From the NCBI GenBank assembly GCA_949130485.1, contig OX422185.1, positions 5,226,928-5,290,927 on the forward strand: a DNA stretch of 64,000 nt, in the 5' to 3' direction. This document shows, piece after piece, positions 1 to 9,909 of this stretch. The translations under genes and the position numbers were made by a program. Source of the stretch: Agelas oroides. Taxonomy: Eukaryota; Porifera; Demospongiae; Agelasida; Agelasidae. The notes beneath the pieces are model-generated. The model was not told where the DNA came from, ran no database searches, and saw nothing but the letters and a program-made list of their open reading frames with translations. The number at the start of each line of letters is the position of its first letter. Positions within the stretch are counted from its first letter, which is position 1.

Positions 1-90
1 TATGTATTCTGCAATCTGATTTGAGCTCTCAGACCGGGGAGCTACCCCGCCCCATGTGCAAGAAAAGTCACTCAGAACACCAGACCCTCT

Positions 91-112
91 CTCTCTCTCT
101 CTCTCTCTCTGT
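91..112. repeat. (CT)n microsatellite
   Basis: This is a run of CT dinucleotides. It lies just upstream of the first R1 copy. Confidence 0.9.
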
Positions 113-173
113 GCCTCATTCCCAAGCTCTCACCAGCTCGCTAACACTGGAGTGTATAATATAACAATGAAGA

Positions 174-367
174 GATATAGACCTAGCAAGCAGCCAGGCC
201 TTCCAAAAATTTTGCTTGAGTTAGCTCATCATACAGCAAGTACTAATATAGAGGGATAGCTGCTGTCTTTATATACCCAGGCTTGTTCCTAACACTTGTG
301 GGTTTGTGTGGCGTCATGTGGTCATTGACAGTTTGAGATAGTCATGAGATATGAATCTAGTTATGCA
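174..367 (+). repeat. R1 dispersed repeat, copy 1
   Basis: It has the R1 hallmarks in order: TAGACC start, CTTCCAAAAATTTT, CTTTATATACCCAGGCTTG, ACACTTGTGGGTTTG, a CRE-like GGCGTCATG, ATTGACAGTTTGAGAT and TGAATCTAGTTATGCAT. The tail continues into the GCACATGCCTGAGCCTGGG segment that follows several other R1 copies. Confidence 0.75.
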
Positions 368-840
368 TCCATGGCACATGCCTGAGCCTGGGAACAAAGT
401 GAATACCTTGCCCCTTCCATCTCACGAAGACAACACACTGCCACACCATGCTTAGGTCTACCCTTGTTCCCAGGCCTTCTCCACCTCCAGTTTTTGATCG
501 CTTGCAGTATGCAAAAACGGAGGGAGAAGGCCTGGTGAATCTTACCAAGTGATCCACTGCATGCTCACAATAATAGCCTCGTTCCTAGGCTTTCCCTACC
601 TCCAGTGTTTGATCCCTTTTAGTACGTGCATAACCTCATTCCCAGACTCCCTGGCTCCAGAATGCAAATAGGTGGAATTAGGGCTTGGAACATTATATTC
701 GATCATTTAGCAAGAGGCAAGCAAGCAAGCAAGCATACACACGTGAGCACAATAGAGTCCTGCAGTGTGATATAAAGCAGACTAATGGCCTGAACTAGAA
801 CATTGTGGGGGCGAGCCTGAGCAAGCTGATACTATATAAG
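368..840. repeat. R1-trailing repeat with hairpin-family fragments
   Basis: There is no gene here. The stretch holds short TAGCCTCG/CCAGGCC and GATCGCTTGCAGTATGCAAAAACGG segments. It also holds a block of about 230 bases that recurs at 15815-16045, including the AAGCAAGCAAGCATACACACGTGAGC tail. These are remnants of inverted-repeat elements. Confidence 0.6.
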
Positions 841-983
841 TATCACCATAGTACAAAGCTATACCGGAAAATATCACGAGTTTGTTGCCGTCTGTATTGT
901 TACGAGTGCGCAGCATGAGTAACAATGCCAACGGCAACAAACAAGTGATATTTTTTCCGGTATAGCTTGGTACTATGGTGATA
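841..983. mobile_element. Hairpin MITE, 143 bp
   Basis: The arms are near-complementary: the left begins TATCACCATAGTAC and the right ends GTACTATGGTGATA. They enclose a small loop around position 910. Almost the whole element folds on itself. No clear target duplication is visible, so the insertion mechanism is unassigned. Confidence 0.75.
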
Positions 984-1370
984 ATGATTTTATCATATGA
1001 ACATTCGATTTCATTGCACGTTCAGATGTAAGTTGTTATGCATGCTTCAGTTATCTCCGCTGCAGGTCGCTGACGCTGCACTCTGGCAATAGCCCTTCAC
1101 ACGAGTTTGATCTTCGTAAAATATAAATTCACTCATGTAAAATGTACGGTATATAGCCGCAAGCATGTACGTACATATACACAAACACATGCACAATGCA
1201 GCCTCACTAATGTGGGGATCACTCAGGCTCGCCCCAATAACACTAGACCAAGCCTGCATGCACTCAATTTCCCGACATTCCAGGAATTCCAGATAATACC
1301 ATGTTACCTCCGTGTGCCGTGACGTCAGGTACGTGTGTTTTGCTGTATATTTATTCGTACACTGTTTACA

Positions 1371-1514
1371 ATGGCTATTTGTATGCAAGGTCTGAATTCT
1401 GTCATGCTGTATGCCTTCCTGCGACTTCGAGGTGAAGCGACGGTGCTAAAACACGAAAAGAAAGCTTCTATGAAGCATTTATGCTGGCTACTTATGGGTT
1501 TTGGCAAGTTATAA
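1371..1514 (+). CDS. Small conserved ORF (47 aa) in a repeat, copy 1
   Basis: ATG at 1371 opens a 47-codon frame beginning MAICMQGLNSVMLYAFLRLR and ending MGFGKL. The same frame exists at 40024-40167 with mostly conservative or silent differences. The flanking CAATTTCCCGACATTCCAGG block is shared too. It may be the first exon of a gene captured by an inverted-repeat element. I do not recognise the protein, and no splice donor is obvious after the last codon. The copy at 40024 lies inside a TIR-bounded element, whereas this one lacks clear TIRs. Confidence 0.4.
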   Translation: MAICMQGLNSVMLYAFLRLRGEATVLKHEKKASMKHLCWLLMGFGKL

Positions 1515-1545
1515 TTCGTGTTATGAAGTTATAGCTTACATTTGT

Positions 1546-1820
1546 GGTGTGAAGACGGTCCTGCGTCGACAGCATCGCTCAAATCTTCCCTTTACAGAAA
1601 AAGGAGAGAGAGGCTGCCCACAATACCAACCAGAGATGAAGTACAGTTCACTGGAGAGTTGGCCAAATGTACTAATGGGAACCAGTTTCTTCTCAAAAGT
1701 GCAAACAACATCCACATTTTTGCAACCGATGACAACCTCAATCTTCTATCCACAGCTGAAGATCTGTATATGGATGGGACAACAGAAGAGAAAATAGGAG
1801 AAAAGTTTGAAATACGCTAG
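1546..1820 (+). pseudogene. MULE transposase fragment, N-terminal side
   Basis: An acceptor-like CTTTACAG at about 1591-1598 precedes a frame reading KRRERLPTIPTRDEVQFTGE, then NQFLLKSANN and finally LNLLSTAEDLYMDGT. The LSTAxxLYMDGT block is typical of the region just before the catalytic core in animal MULE/FLYWCH-associated transposases, where MDGTF contains the first catalytic aspartate. The frame then leaves the homology (TEEKIGEKFEIR) and stops. This is an orphan piece rather than a working gene. The assignment rests on motif recognition only. Confidence 0.5.
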
Positions 1821-1826
1821 AAGAGT

Positions 1827-2960
1827 ATCATGGCGTACGGTAGTACGCCATATGTAGGGATGATCATGGCGTACGGTAGTACGCCATATGTAGGGATGAC
1901 CCCGAAAAAAAATGGCCGCCACATTAAAAGTGCACAAATAACACGCTTGAAATGTCTTCGTTAGATTAGTCAAAGGCCTGTATGAGCCATATCAGGCATT
2001 ATCGAGTGTTTTCATGAGCAAAAAGACTGTTAAGTTTGCTGGAAAGTATCGCTAAGCACCAGACCGGCAAGTCGCCAAAACGGACAAATCGTCTATCTTC
2101 TGACTTCTTCCTCTCACCGCGATAGCACGATAACGGCTGGAGCTTTTACAACGATTCAAACGCAAAACAACAGGATAAATCACTAGGTATTGCACCTGCC
2201 ACTTATCGGTCTAAAATAAAGAACTCAAACTTGTCGGCGATTCTCAGGTAATCACACACTTACGCTAGCTGCTACACGCCATTTTGCTCAAATTAAATAT
2301 GACTCATAATTACGTCACCAGGGTTCAACTGAGCACGTGGTTCAGTACTTCGTAGATCGAGAAGGTGAGAATTGTGATTGAGCGTTGCAGTTTGCAAATC
2401 TGATTTCGTGGATCAGTTGACGTGGTTGTGCTGCACTTTACATCGAACGCAATATGCGTAATGTCCGAAAGAAACGAGCGCAGGACAAGCAGAACTACCT
2501 GCGAAACTAAGGGGAAAAAAAGGCAAGCGTCCCGTAATAATTACTGGAAGGACCCGGAGAAACATAGGGCATCTTCCCGGGCGTCCTCCCATGCCTGTTA
2601 TTGGAAGGACCCTGAGACGAAAAGGGCGTCCTCCCATGCCTGTTATTGGAAGGACCCTGAGACGAAAAGGGCGTCCTCCCATACCCGTTATTGGGAGGAC
2701 CCTGAGACCAAAAGGGCATCTTCCAGGGCATCCTCCCATACCCGTTATTGGGAGGACCCTGAGAAAGGAAGGGCAGCTTCCCGCGTATCCTCCCATACCC
2801 GCTATTGGGAGGACCCTGAGAAAGGAAGGGCAGCTTCCTGCGTATCCTCCCATAGTAGTTATTGGAGGAACCCTGACAAAAAAAAGGGCAGCAGCTCGTA
2901 TGACTAATTTGAAGGCTGCAAAAGCCAAGCTCAAGTGGTATAGACGGTACTATGCCAGCT
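1827..2960 (+). mobile_element. Family A element, copy A1 (coding repeat)
   Basis: It starts with a 36-base unit duplicated in tandem (1827-1862, 1863-1898). Each unit contains the self-complementary hairpin ATGGCGTACGGTAGTACGCCAT followed by ATGTAGGGATG. The next 700 bases match copy A2 (5435-6180). They include the start of a coding region at 2454 and an expanded run of YWxDPE-type units. A third, inverted copy of the 5' end is at about 36120-36510. The autonomous element is not identified. Confidence 0.65.
2454..2907 (+). pseudogene. Family A ORF with YWxDPE repeats, broken
   Basis: ATG at 2454 starts MRNVRKKRAQDKQNYLRN, then hits a TAA at about 2508. A length change in the A-rich run at 2510-2521 moves the homologous frame into the one open to 2907. 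That frame encodes seven units of the form YWxDPE(T/K)xRASS, six of which keep the aspartate. Copy A2 is still open across the break. Basic (K/R/A)-rich repeats with YxxxPEK spacing are seen in front of large transposon proteins in invertebrates; the exact family is unknown. It is very unlikely to be functional. Confidence 0.5.
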
Positions 2961-3736
2961 AGTGTTTTAACCATCAAGTACTTCATATGACTTAGAACAC
3001 TAGCCACTGATATTCAATTTCAAGTTTTATTGTCAACTTTCACATTTCAAATTTGCTTGTTATAGTCATTTACATGCATATAGTACACATACAATGTTTA
3101 CTGCGAGTTGATGGTAGCACTTTGGCTGGTGTCTTCTTAACATCCTCCTTTTGTGTTGTGCCTGAGTCTTCATATTCCTCCAACGAAGCAAGTGGCAGCC
3201 TATTGGTAGCTTGGTATACTCAAACTCTAGTAGCACCGAGTCAACAGTGCATGGCTTCATTCCAAACTTCTGCACTATAGAGGTGGCCACAGAACTGGCG
3301 GTTGTTCAGCTCCACAGACCCCTATGCGTTCGTTTCAAACCGATTTAGACTATAGCTACTCACCATCAAACAGTTCTGTAATGGGGTCTTACGACTCAAT
3401 ACTCTGGTGACAGTCTATGGAGAGTTTTTCGGTGAACCCATTAGTAGTCCACGTGAAATGAGCACAGGATTTATAAGCTTGCATGCAAAGCCTTATTAAA
3501 CTCATCTGCTTTTCACTTGGTTTGTATGAGGCTTTGCTTGGACTGTACTTCTAAACCCCCCGAAGTTTGATGTTTGGATTGACGATTTCACTTCAAATCG
3601 TTTGAATTTAAGACAATTCTTAGCTCTTTCTACTATCATACTGTACACACCATGCATCTTCCCCTCGGCCTACCCTCCCATGTCACTTCTCTCTTACCAT
3701 TCCTAAAAAGCAATACAAAAAAAAAAGAGCAGGAAC
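2961..3736 (+). repeat. Family A downstream segment (R9)
   Basis: This matches 33950-34960 in the opposite orientation. Shared blocks include CAAATTTGCTTGTTATAGTCATTTA, the AACATCCTCC and GTCTTCATATTCCTCCAACG region, a GCTTTGCTTGG block, and GAAGTTTGATGTTTGGATTGACG. On the minus strand both copies show a related but damaged frame (here 3290-3066, residues TVDSVLLEFEYT; the other at 34588). This suggests an old 3' coding exon. Confidence 0.55.
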
Positions 3737-4529
3737 AAGTCACAAAAAAGTTTTCTGAATGAAAACAAGTGCATGTAGGGATGGAACCCTCAAAAACCAA
3801 CCAAACTAGATGGGAATGACACCACAACAATTTCACACCATCCCTACATCTTGTGCCATTTTGCCAACTATGCACACCAGTAAACTCTCTAGTCTATTCA
3901 CACCCACTAAATGAATACTAGCTGTAGTTAGCGCTGCTCACTCCACAGCCTTTTACATAAAGACAATCCATATCTGCCATGTTCAGCAGCAATAAAATTT
4001 CACAACATCACTTACTCCAACAGACCCAGCTCATGCACTTGACAGTTTCTGCATTCAAGACTAGTCTCACAAGCCAGACCCTTTCCGTTCCACAGTGCAG
4101 ATCGCTTTCAGTATTGGCACGCAGAGGAAGGCACTAAGAATCGTCATAAATGCTTTGAAGTGAAATTGTAAATCCAAACATCAAACTTCTTCCCTCTGTG
4201 TGCCGCATACTGAACGCGATTGGTGCTGCGCAGAAAGGGTCTGGCTTGCAAGACTAATTCAAGACAGACCATACCTGCCATCCTCAGCATAGCAACTCAC
4301 CCCCCATGCACATCAACATGCACTCCACACCCAGCACTACCCATCCCACTGCCTTCAACAACCCTCCTATGAACACAACTAACAAACACAAAGTATAGTT
4401 GGCAAAATGGCACAAGATGTAGGGATGGTGTGAAATTGTTGTGGTGTCATTCCCATCTAGTTTGGTTGGTTTTTGAGGGTTCCATCCCTACATGCACTTG
4501 TTTTCATTCAGAAAACTTTTTTGTGACTT
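3737..4529. mobile_element. Long-TIR foldback element B1
   Basis: The outer arms of about 130 bases are inverted copies. The left begins AAGTCACAAAAAAGTTTTCTG and the right ends CAGAAAACTTTTTTGTGACTT. Each arm contains a sub-module bounded by ATGTAGGGATGG and CCATCCCTACAT (3773-3849 and 4417-4493). A MULE-type element (4062-4256) is nested inside. Confidence 0.7.
4062..4256. mobile_element. MULE-type MITE, TAGTCTC family
   Basis: The termini are TAGTCTCACAAGCCAGACCC and GGGTCTGGCTTGCAAGACTA, flanked by a perfect 9-bp duplication ATTCAAGAC (4053-4061 and 4257-4265). A relative is at 29974-30172. A 9-bp TSD with long TIRs is characteristic of Mutator-like elements. No coding capacity is seen. 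Confidence 0.8.
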
Positions 4530-4599
4530 TATATATGGTATTAGCAAGTAAATGGTTTTTAGTATGTAGTGCGTATTCTGCCATCATTCATTTTCTAAA

Positions 4600-4700
4600 T
4601 GTATTGAAAAGCAAATGTAGACGAAATGGGAGTAGACGAAACGGTACAAAAAAATCCAGTAGACAAAATGGGAGTAGACGAAATGTATTTGCAACATGTG
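4600..4700. repeat. Short repeats of GTAGACGAAA
   Basis: AGTAGACGAAATGGG-like units occur four times. The reverse complement TTTCGTCTACT recurs around 9860-9900 and at 10556-10566, flanking the RecQ capture element. Confidence 0.5.
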
Positions 4701-4903
4701 ATGATTACAATCCCTCATGTCGATTTGGAGCTTCTATTTGCTGTATGGGATAAGGCCAGCCACCTTCGTACATGAGATAGGCAGTCCCCATCTCCCGATC
4801 ACCCCAGCATAGCTGATGAGGCCTGATATCAAATGCATCCCGTAACTTTGTATATAATTTTTAGGGAGATGTGGTTCATTGATTGCTCATGCTAAATACA
4901 GAT

Positions 4904-5161
4904 GTGGCAGTCCCGTGTAGAAATCGAAGGTTATTCCGTCGCGTATTTCGATCGCACCACTGCCTTCGAAGCGCCGTATCGCTGAACTTCCCTTAGGGCC
5001 GGGCTCATATGCGCTTCGTAGAATCATTAGATATTCATGCATCTACGAAACACGTATGAGCCCCGCCCTTAACGGAAGCTCAGCGGTACGGCGCTTCAAA
5101 CACAGCAATGCGATCAAAATACGCGACGGAATAACCTTTGATTTCTACACAGGACTGCCAC
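4904..5161. mobile_element. C1 palindromic MITE, copy 1 (258 bp)
   Basis: The ends are GTGGCAGTCCCGTGTAGAAA and TTTCTACACAGGACTGCCAC. The flanks AGAT/AGAT give a 4-bp duplication; the CAGATG context makes the exact boundary ambiguous. The two halves are inverted copies, with GGCGGGGCTCATA-type sequence near the centre. Other full copies are at 37083 and 60400. Confidence 0.8.
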
Positions 5162-5434
5162 AGATGTTTCAGTTTGTTTTCAATCAATACCACATATACT
5201 GTCATGTATAAAACAGTACTCCAACATCGCAGCGCAAGTTTTAGTGTATGGTTTCGATGACATAAGTGAATAGCAACAAAAACACAGTATATACAATGCA
5301 CAGTGCGTATACTTGTGTGATATCACTGTGAATGCAGACCCAGATTGACTGGGCCTTCCAAAAATTTGATGAACACCTGGGTCTGAGCCTACTTCTACAC
5401 TGGAGTACACATCCACCAAACAGCTGCCCTAATA

Positions 5435-6180
5435 TCATGGCGTACGGTAGTACGCCATATGTAGGGATGACCCCGAAAAAAAATGGCGGCCACATTCAAA
5501 GTGCACAAATGACACGCTCGAAATGTCCGCGTTAGATAAGTCAACGGCCTCCATGAGCCATATCAGACATTATCGAGTGCTTCCATGGGCAACAGGATCG
5601 TTAAATTTGCTGGAAAGCATCGCTAAGTACCTGACAGTCAAGTCGCTAAAAAAGGCAAATCGTCTATCTTCTGACTTCTTCTTCTTCTTCTTCTTTTGCT
5701 CACCACGATAGCACGACAACAGCTGAAGCTATTACAACGATTCAAACGCGAAAGATCAGCATAAATTACTGGGTATTGTACCCACCACTCATCGTTCTCA
5801 AAGAAAGAAGTCGAATTAATCGGCGATTCTCAGGTAACCCCACGCTTATGCTTGCTGCTATACGCCATTTTGTTAGAATAGAATATTCATAGCGATTACG
5901 TCAACAGAAGTTCAACAGCTACAGCACGTGAAGTTGGCATGCAGCTGCGGTTATTCTACTTCCGTAGAGAACTTGACGATCGATTGATTCCCAAACGATT
6001 GCATATGTTGCTACTTTCATACAGCAGTTGACGTACTTGTGCTGGATTTGACAAGGAACGCAGTATGCGTAACGTCCACAAGAAACGGGCGCGGGATAAG
6101 CAGAACTATCTGCGAAACAAAGAAAGCAAAAGGCAAGCGTCCCGTAACAAGTACTGGAAGAACCCGGAAAAACACTCTTA
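5435..6180 (+). mobile_element. Family A element, copy A2
   Basis: It begins with a single ATGGCGTACGGTAGTACGCCAT hairpin (5437-5458). It then tracks copy A1 through the CCATTTTGT-containing spacer to the coding start at 6065. Unlike A1, the coding frame is still open through KRQASRN and the first YWKNPEKH unit. Homology ends at about 6180. Confidence 0.65.
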
Positions 6181-6229
6181 CTCTCCAAGGGTTCCTTTAC
6201 CACAGTTATGCCTTACCTCTTTATGACCT
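6065..6229 (+). pseudogene. Family A ORF, truncated copy
   Basis: ATG at 6065 gives MRNVHKKRARDKQNYLRNKE, then KRQASRNKYWKNPEKH. After that the sequence departs from copy A1 and the frame stops after about 54 codons. It shows what the A1 frame looked like before its stop codon and frameshift, but the tandem repeat region is missing. Confidence 0.45.
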
Positions 6230-6572
6230 ATGTACCTGCCACCCACCATACACAACCTACACACACCTGCCCACAATGTATAACCAGCTATAGAAACTGT
6301 TCCTTGGACAACACACAACATACAGTGTTACAACCCTGTCATACAACAGAACAGGTAGACAGTCATGTATATACCACAGTGCCTTAGAACAACCACTCAC
6401 ACACACATGCACATACCCAATTAGACAACAGTTACACCCATGATTCCATTGTCAAGTGGATAAGTGCAAACAGCTAACATCCTCCAGAAATCCATCAACA
6501 TCAACAATAAACTACATAACAAGTCATTTCACTTGGGGTGTGGTTACACAACAACAAAAAAAAACAACAGAA

Positions 6573-7251
6573 ACAAGTCACAAAAAAGTTTGCCAAACGC
6601 AAACAAGCACATGTAGGGATGAAATCCTCAAAAACCAACCAAACAAGACGGGAACGACACCACAATACTTTTACACCATCCCTACATCTTGTGCCATTTT
6701 GCCACCTGTACACAACACAAAACCCTCTACATTTGTACTTATTAGCCCACACCAACCACAAACAAACATAGTACTTCACTCCATTCAACTATCTCACAAA
6801 ATAACCCATCCTTCACAAAGCATTACAAAATTACCACTACTCACTTCACAGCCACCTGTATACAAGACAACCCATATCTATCATGCTAAACAGGCATAAA
6901 ACTTAACAACATAATGCACATTCCAACATAACACACACACTCACCACTCCTCACTCACTCCACACCTTCTACACACAACTTGGACCATACCTGCTACACT
7001 CAGTAGCAACCACCAACAACACAACATACTCACTATGCACAACACACCCATGCCACACCCTTCCATCTACAAGACAACCCTCTTCTACACACAACTAAAA
7101 AACAAATACAAACACACAGTTTTGGCAAAATGGCACAAGATGTAGGGATGGTGTAAAAGTATTGTGGTGTCGTTCCCGTCTTGTTTGGTTGGTTTTTGAG
7201 GATTTCATCCCTACATGTGCTTGTTTGCGTTTGGCAAACTTTTTTGTGACT
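6573..7251. mobile_element. Long-TIR foldback element B2
   Basis: It has the same architecture as B1. The left arm begins AAGTCACAAAAAAGTTTGCC and the right arm ends GGCAAACTTTTTTGTGACTT. Each arm holds an ATGTAGGGATGG...CCATCCCTACAT module (6611-6688, 7140-7216; the right-hand one has TTCATCCCTACAT). The interior is AC-rich low-complexity DNA with no gene. Confidence 0.65.
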
Positions 7252-7689
7252 TTATACTCAGACTTGTACCTAACACTTGTGGGTTTTGTGTTCCGGCATG
7301 TGGTGTAATATTCATTGACAGTTAATGAGCATTCATTGGTAATAAGTGAGCTGTGAATCCATTCACACAGCGTGCCTCCGTTACCAGGCCTTCCCACCGT
7401 CCAGTTTTTGATCGCTTGCAGTGTGCAAAAACGAGGGCAAAGCCATTTTATCACATGAATGATGTCAGTGTCTACCTAGGCAGACAGAGGGGGGGAGGGG
7501 TCCGATCGAAAGAATGTATTTTGCACATGGGTTCTTTGTTTTGAACCAGGAGCAGTACCTTTTTTGCTTCAAGAACGTTCGAAACTCTAGCGCCTGAGGT
7601 AGAAACTATGGATAAGGCCTCAAGCTCATTCTTTCGATGGGGGACCCCTTTTCCTCCTCTTCAGTCCCCAAATTGCAATTATGAGAGTC

Positions 7690-7970
7690 TGCTTGATGTG
7701 ACAAGAAACGTACGAGCAATACAGTGACGACTATTAGATGCTGTCAGTAGCAAGTGCAGCCTCTCAGTCCTGCTGTCAGCCGTAGAAAGGAGTCGTACAA
7801 CACGAACAGCCCTATCGTTAGTCCAGTAATCATTGTCAGAAACTATTTGCATACGTGTGCATGTGCCGTATATAGTAGTCACAGCTACTATTCGAGGGCA
7901 GCATATATTTCATTCAGAGCTCCTGCTTGTACGGCTACCATTCGAGGGTGGTATCTATTCAAAGATATAT
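7690..7970. repeat. R8 repeat, copy 1
   Basis: It is related to 17395-17540, 45010-45240 and 56235-56475. All share the GCAGCCTCTCAGTC...GTCAGCCGTGGAAATG block and end in CTATTCGAGGGTGG motifs. On the minus strand all four keep an open frame with similar residues (RAVRVVRLLSTADSRTERLH here). Confidence 0.55.
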
Positions 7971-7973
7971 GGT

Positions 7974-8571
7974 ACAAGACTTAAAAAACATTAAAAATGT
8001 AAAAAGATGTAGGGATGGCATGCCAAAAAGTATGCAAACAAGGTAGGGATAATGCAGGAAAGCAAAGGTCAACATATTGGCAAAGCCCCATCCCTACATC
8101 TTTTTCACACTACAGCTGATGCAATGCTGCTAGATCATATTTATAGCCTCGTTCCTGAGCCGGCATGTGGGAGAAGGAAAGTGGCCTGGGGACGAGGCTA
8201 AAACCATGCCATGTACTTTAATGACACTTATATCATAAATCTGCAGTCTACTCTAACTCACTGCTTAAAGTTGTTGAAGTGGTTCCGTATAACAATGCTA
8301 CCAATAGGGTCATACTAGCCTTGTTCCCAGGCCACGTGGGAGAAGGAAGTGGCCTGAGAACAAGGCTACAGCCATGAACTGCCAGTAAAGGTTGTGAACA
8401 TTTTAAGAAGACCCCCATGCACTGTCTAACTGTAGTGTGAAAAAGATGTAGGGATGGGGCTTTGCCAATATGTTGACCTTTGCTTTCCTGCATTATCCCT
8501 ACCTTGTTTGCATACTTTTTGGCATGCCATCCCTACATCTTTTTACATTTTTAATGTTTTTTAAGTCTTGT
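7974..8571. mobile_element. Long-TIR foldback element B3
   Basis: Inverted arms of about 135 bases run from ACAAGACTTAAAAAACATTA to TAATGTTTTTTAAGTCTTGT. Each includes an ATGTAGGGATGG...CCATCCCTACAT module (8007-8100 and 8446-8539). The core holds two tiny TAGCCTCG...CGAGGCTA hairpins (about 8144-8200 and 8316-8368). Single arms recur at 39478-39620 and 58188-58320. Confidence 0.7.
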
Positions 8572-8860
8572 TTCTGTACTTTTTTGATGTTAATCTCAGT
8601 TACAGTTAGACCTAAGCCAAAGAAGAATATTTCAAGTGTAACCACAACACCAGAACTTGGAACGGCGTTGACAGTTTTAATAGTAGTGGTTACAGGCATG
8701 TAATAATATAGCCAGCTAGAACCTGCTGAAGGGCCAACCACTCTCCGTACCAAACTTTGTGAAACCAATTGCATGATTCAATTGTCAATCACATGACGAC
8801 TGACCAGCTGCAGCACAGAAAACTATCATACTGACAACTGACCATCCTAGCTTTACAGTT
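8572..8860. other. Unassigned spacer
   Basis: I see no gene, TIR pair or known repeat beyond short AT-rich stretches. Confidence 0.4.
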
Positions 8861-9095
8861 CACTAAAGCTGTGAGTAGGCAGCTGAATGCAGCGCCTTAC
8901 CTACGTGGTGTTCATAAGCCTTGCCCAATGTCGCGGGGGGAAAAGACCGTGCCAGTCATCATGCCCGCTTGTGTACTCTCGCTTCCAGACCAATGACCGT
9001 GGTTTTTGGTCTGGGAACAAGACTTCGTGTGCGCATGCGTACAAAATTAGAAAATGGCGTCCTAAGCAACGGACAGCAGCCTCAGAGTGTTGTGA

Positions 9096-9194
9096 ATGGC
9101 TTTTGTTGACCAGGGTGAATTTGAAGCTATGAAGACGCTGAGTGGTTGGGAAGCTGAGCGCTGTGATGAGCATCCGTTTCGTGCTAAAACCAAG
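9096..9194 (+). CDS. Possible first coding exon, unknown gene
   Basis: ATG at 9096 opens 33 codons, starting MAFVDQGEFEAMKTLSGWEA and ending HPFRAKTK, followed directly by a strong donor GTGAGT. Upstream is promoter-like sequence: TGCGCATGCGT (NRF1-like) at about 9028 and AAAATGGCG (YY1-like) at about 9049. The frame is phase 0 at its end. I do not recognise the protein and cannot place the next exon. It could be a captured exon in a repeat rather than a host gene. Confidence 0.35.
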
Positions 9195-9610
9195 GTGAGT
9201 ACTTGAGCCGTTTTCGAGTTATCATAATTTACAAAGTGGTCGGAACAAAGAAAGAAAGAAAGAAAGAAGAATACGAAAAATGGCACTTTTGCTATCGCAC
9301 ACTTTTGAGTTTAGCTGTCTTCCGCGTGGCTTTTGGCCACTTATATGAGTCTTGCTGATCACAAAGGCACTCAAAGAGGAGGCCTGGGCGCTTAAATAAG
9401 CTTTTTGCGTGTTTGTGGTGAAGTTATACGGCTTTTGCTTAAGTATTGCATATATTGTGCGTCGGCGCCATCCCTACATAGAGAGTCTACCGACTCTCTG
9501 ATATGCTTAAAGCAGTTTAAAACATTTAGGCGTTAAGGTGATAACTATTTTAACTTAAGGTGCTAAAACTGAGGAAACTGTTTCCTGACAATACTAGGAA
9601 GGTATATTTG

Positions 9611-9828
9611 TAGACCTAAAAAGGGTAGGTCTTCCAAAAATGTTCTATGTGAGTAGGCAAATTTCCACTCTATGCTGTACCATAAAACAGTTACCCAGCT
9701 GTCCTTATATACCCTGGCTTGTTCCCAACACTTGTGGGTTTGTGTGACGTCATATAGCATTGTAGTGTGTGATATTCATTGACAGTTTAATTAGTATTCA
9801 TATGTAGCTGTGAATTTACTCATGCAGT
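9611..9828 (+). repeat. R1 dispersed repeat, copy 2
   Basis: It has TAGACC, CTTCCAAAAATG, CTTATATACCCTGGCTTG, CACTTGTGGG and a perfect CRE-like TGACGTCA. The ending ATTTACTCATGCAGTG defines the second R1 subfamily. Confidence 0.75.
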
Positions 9829-9909
9829 GTACACCAGGGGATTTGGGCCTGGTTTGTCTACTGCTGTTTTGCCTACTGCTGTTTCGTCTACTTTAGGTTT
9901 GTCTAAACC

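Noticed and set aside
174-367. R1 as a tRNA-type SINE
   Set aside because: No A/B-box pair fits. The conserved motifs are TATA-like and CRE-like, closer to a pol II promoter or LTR.
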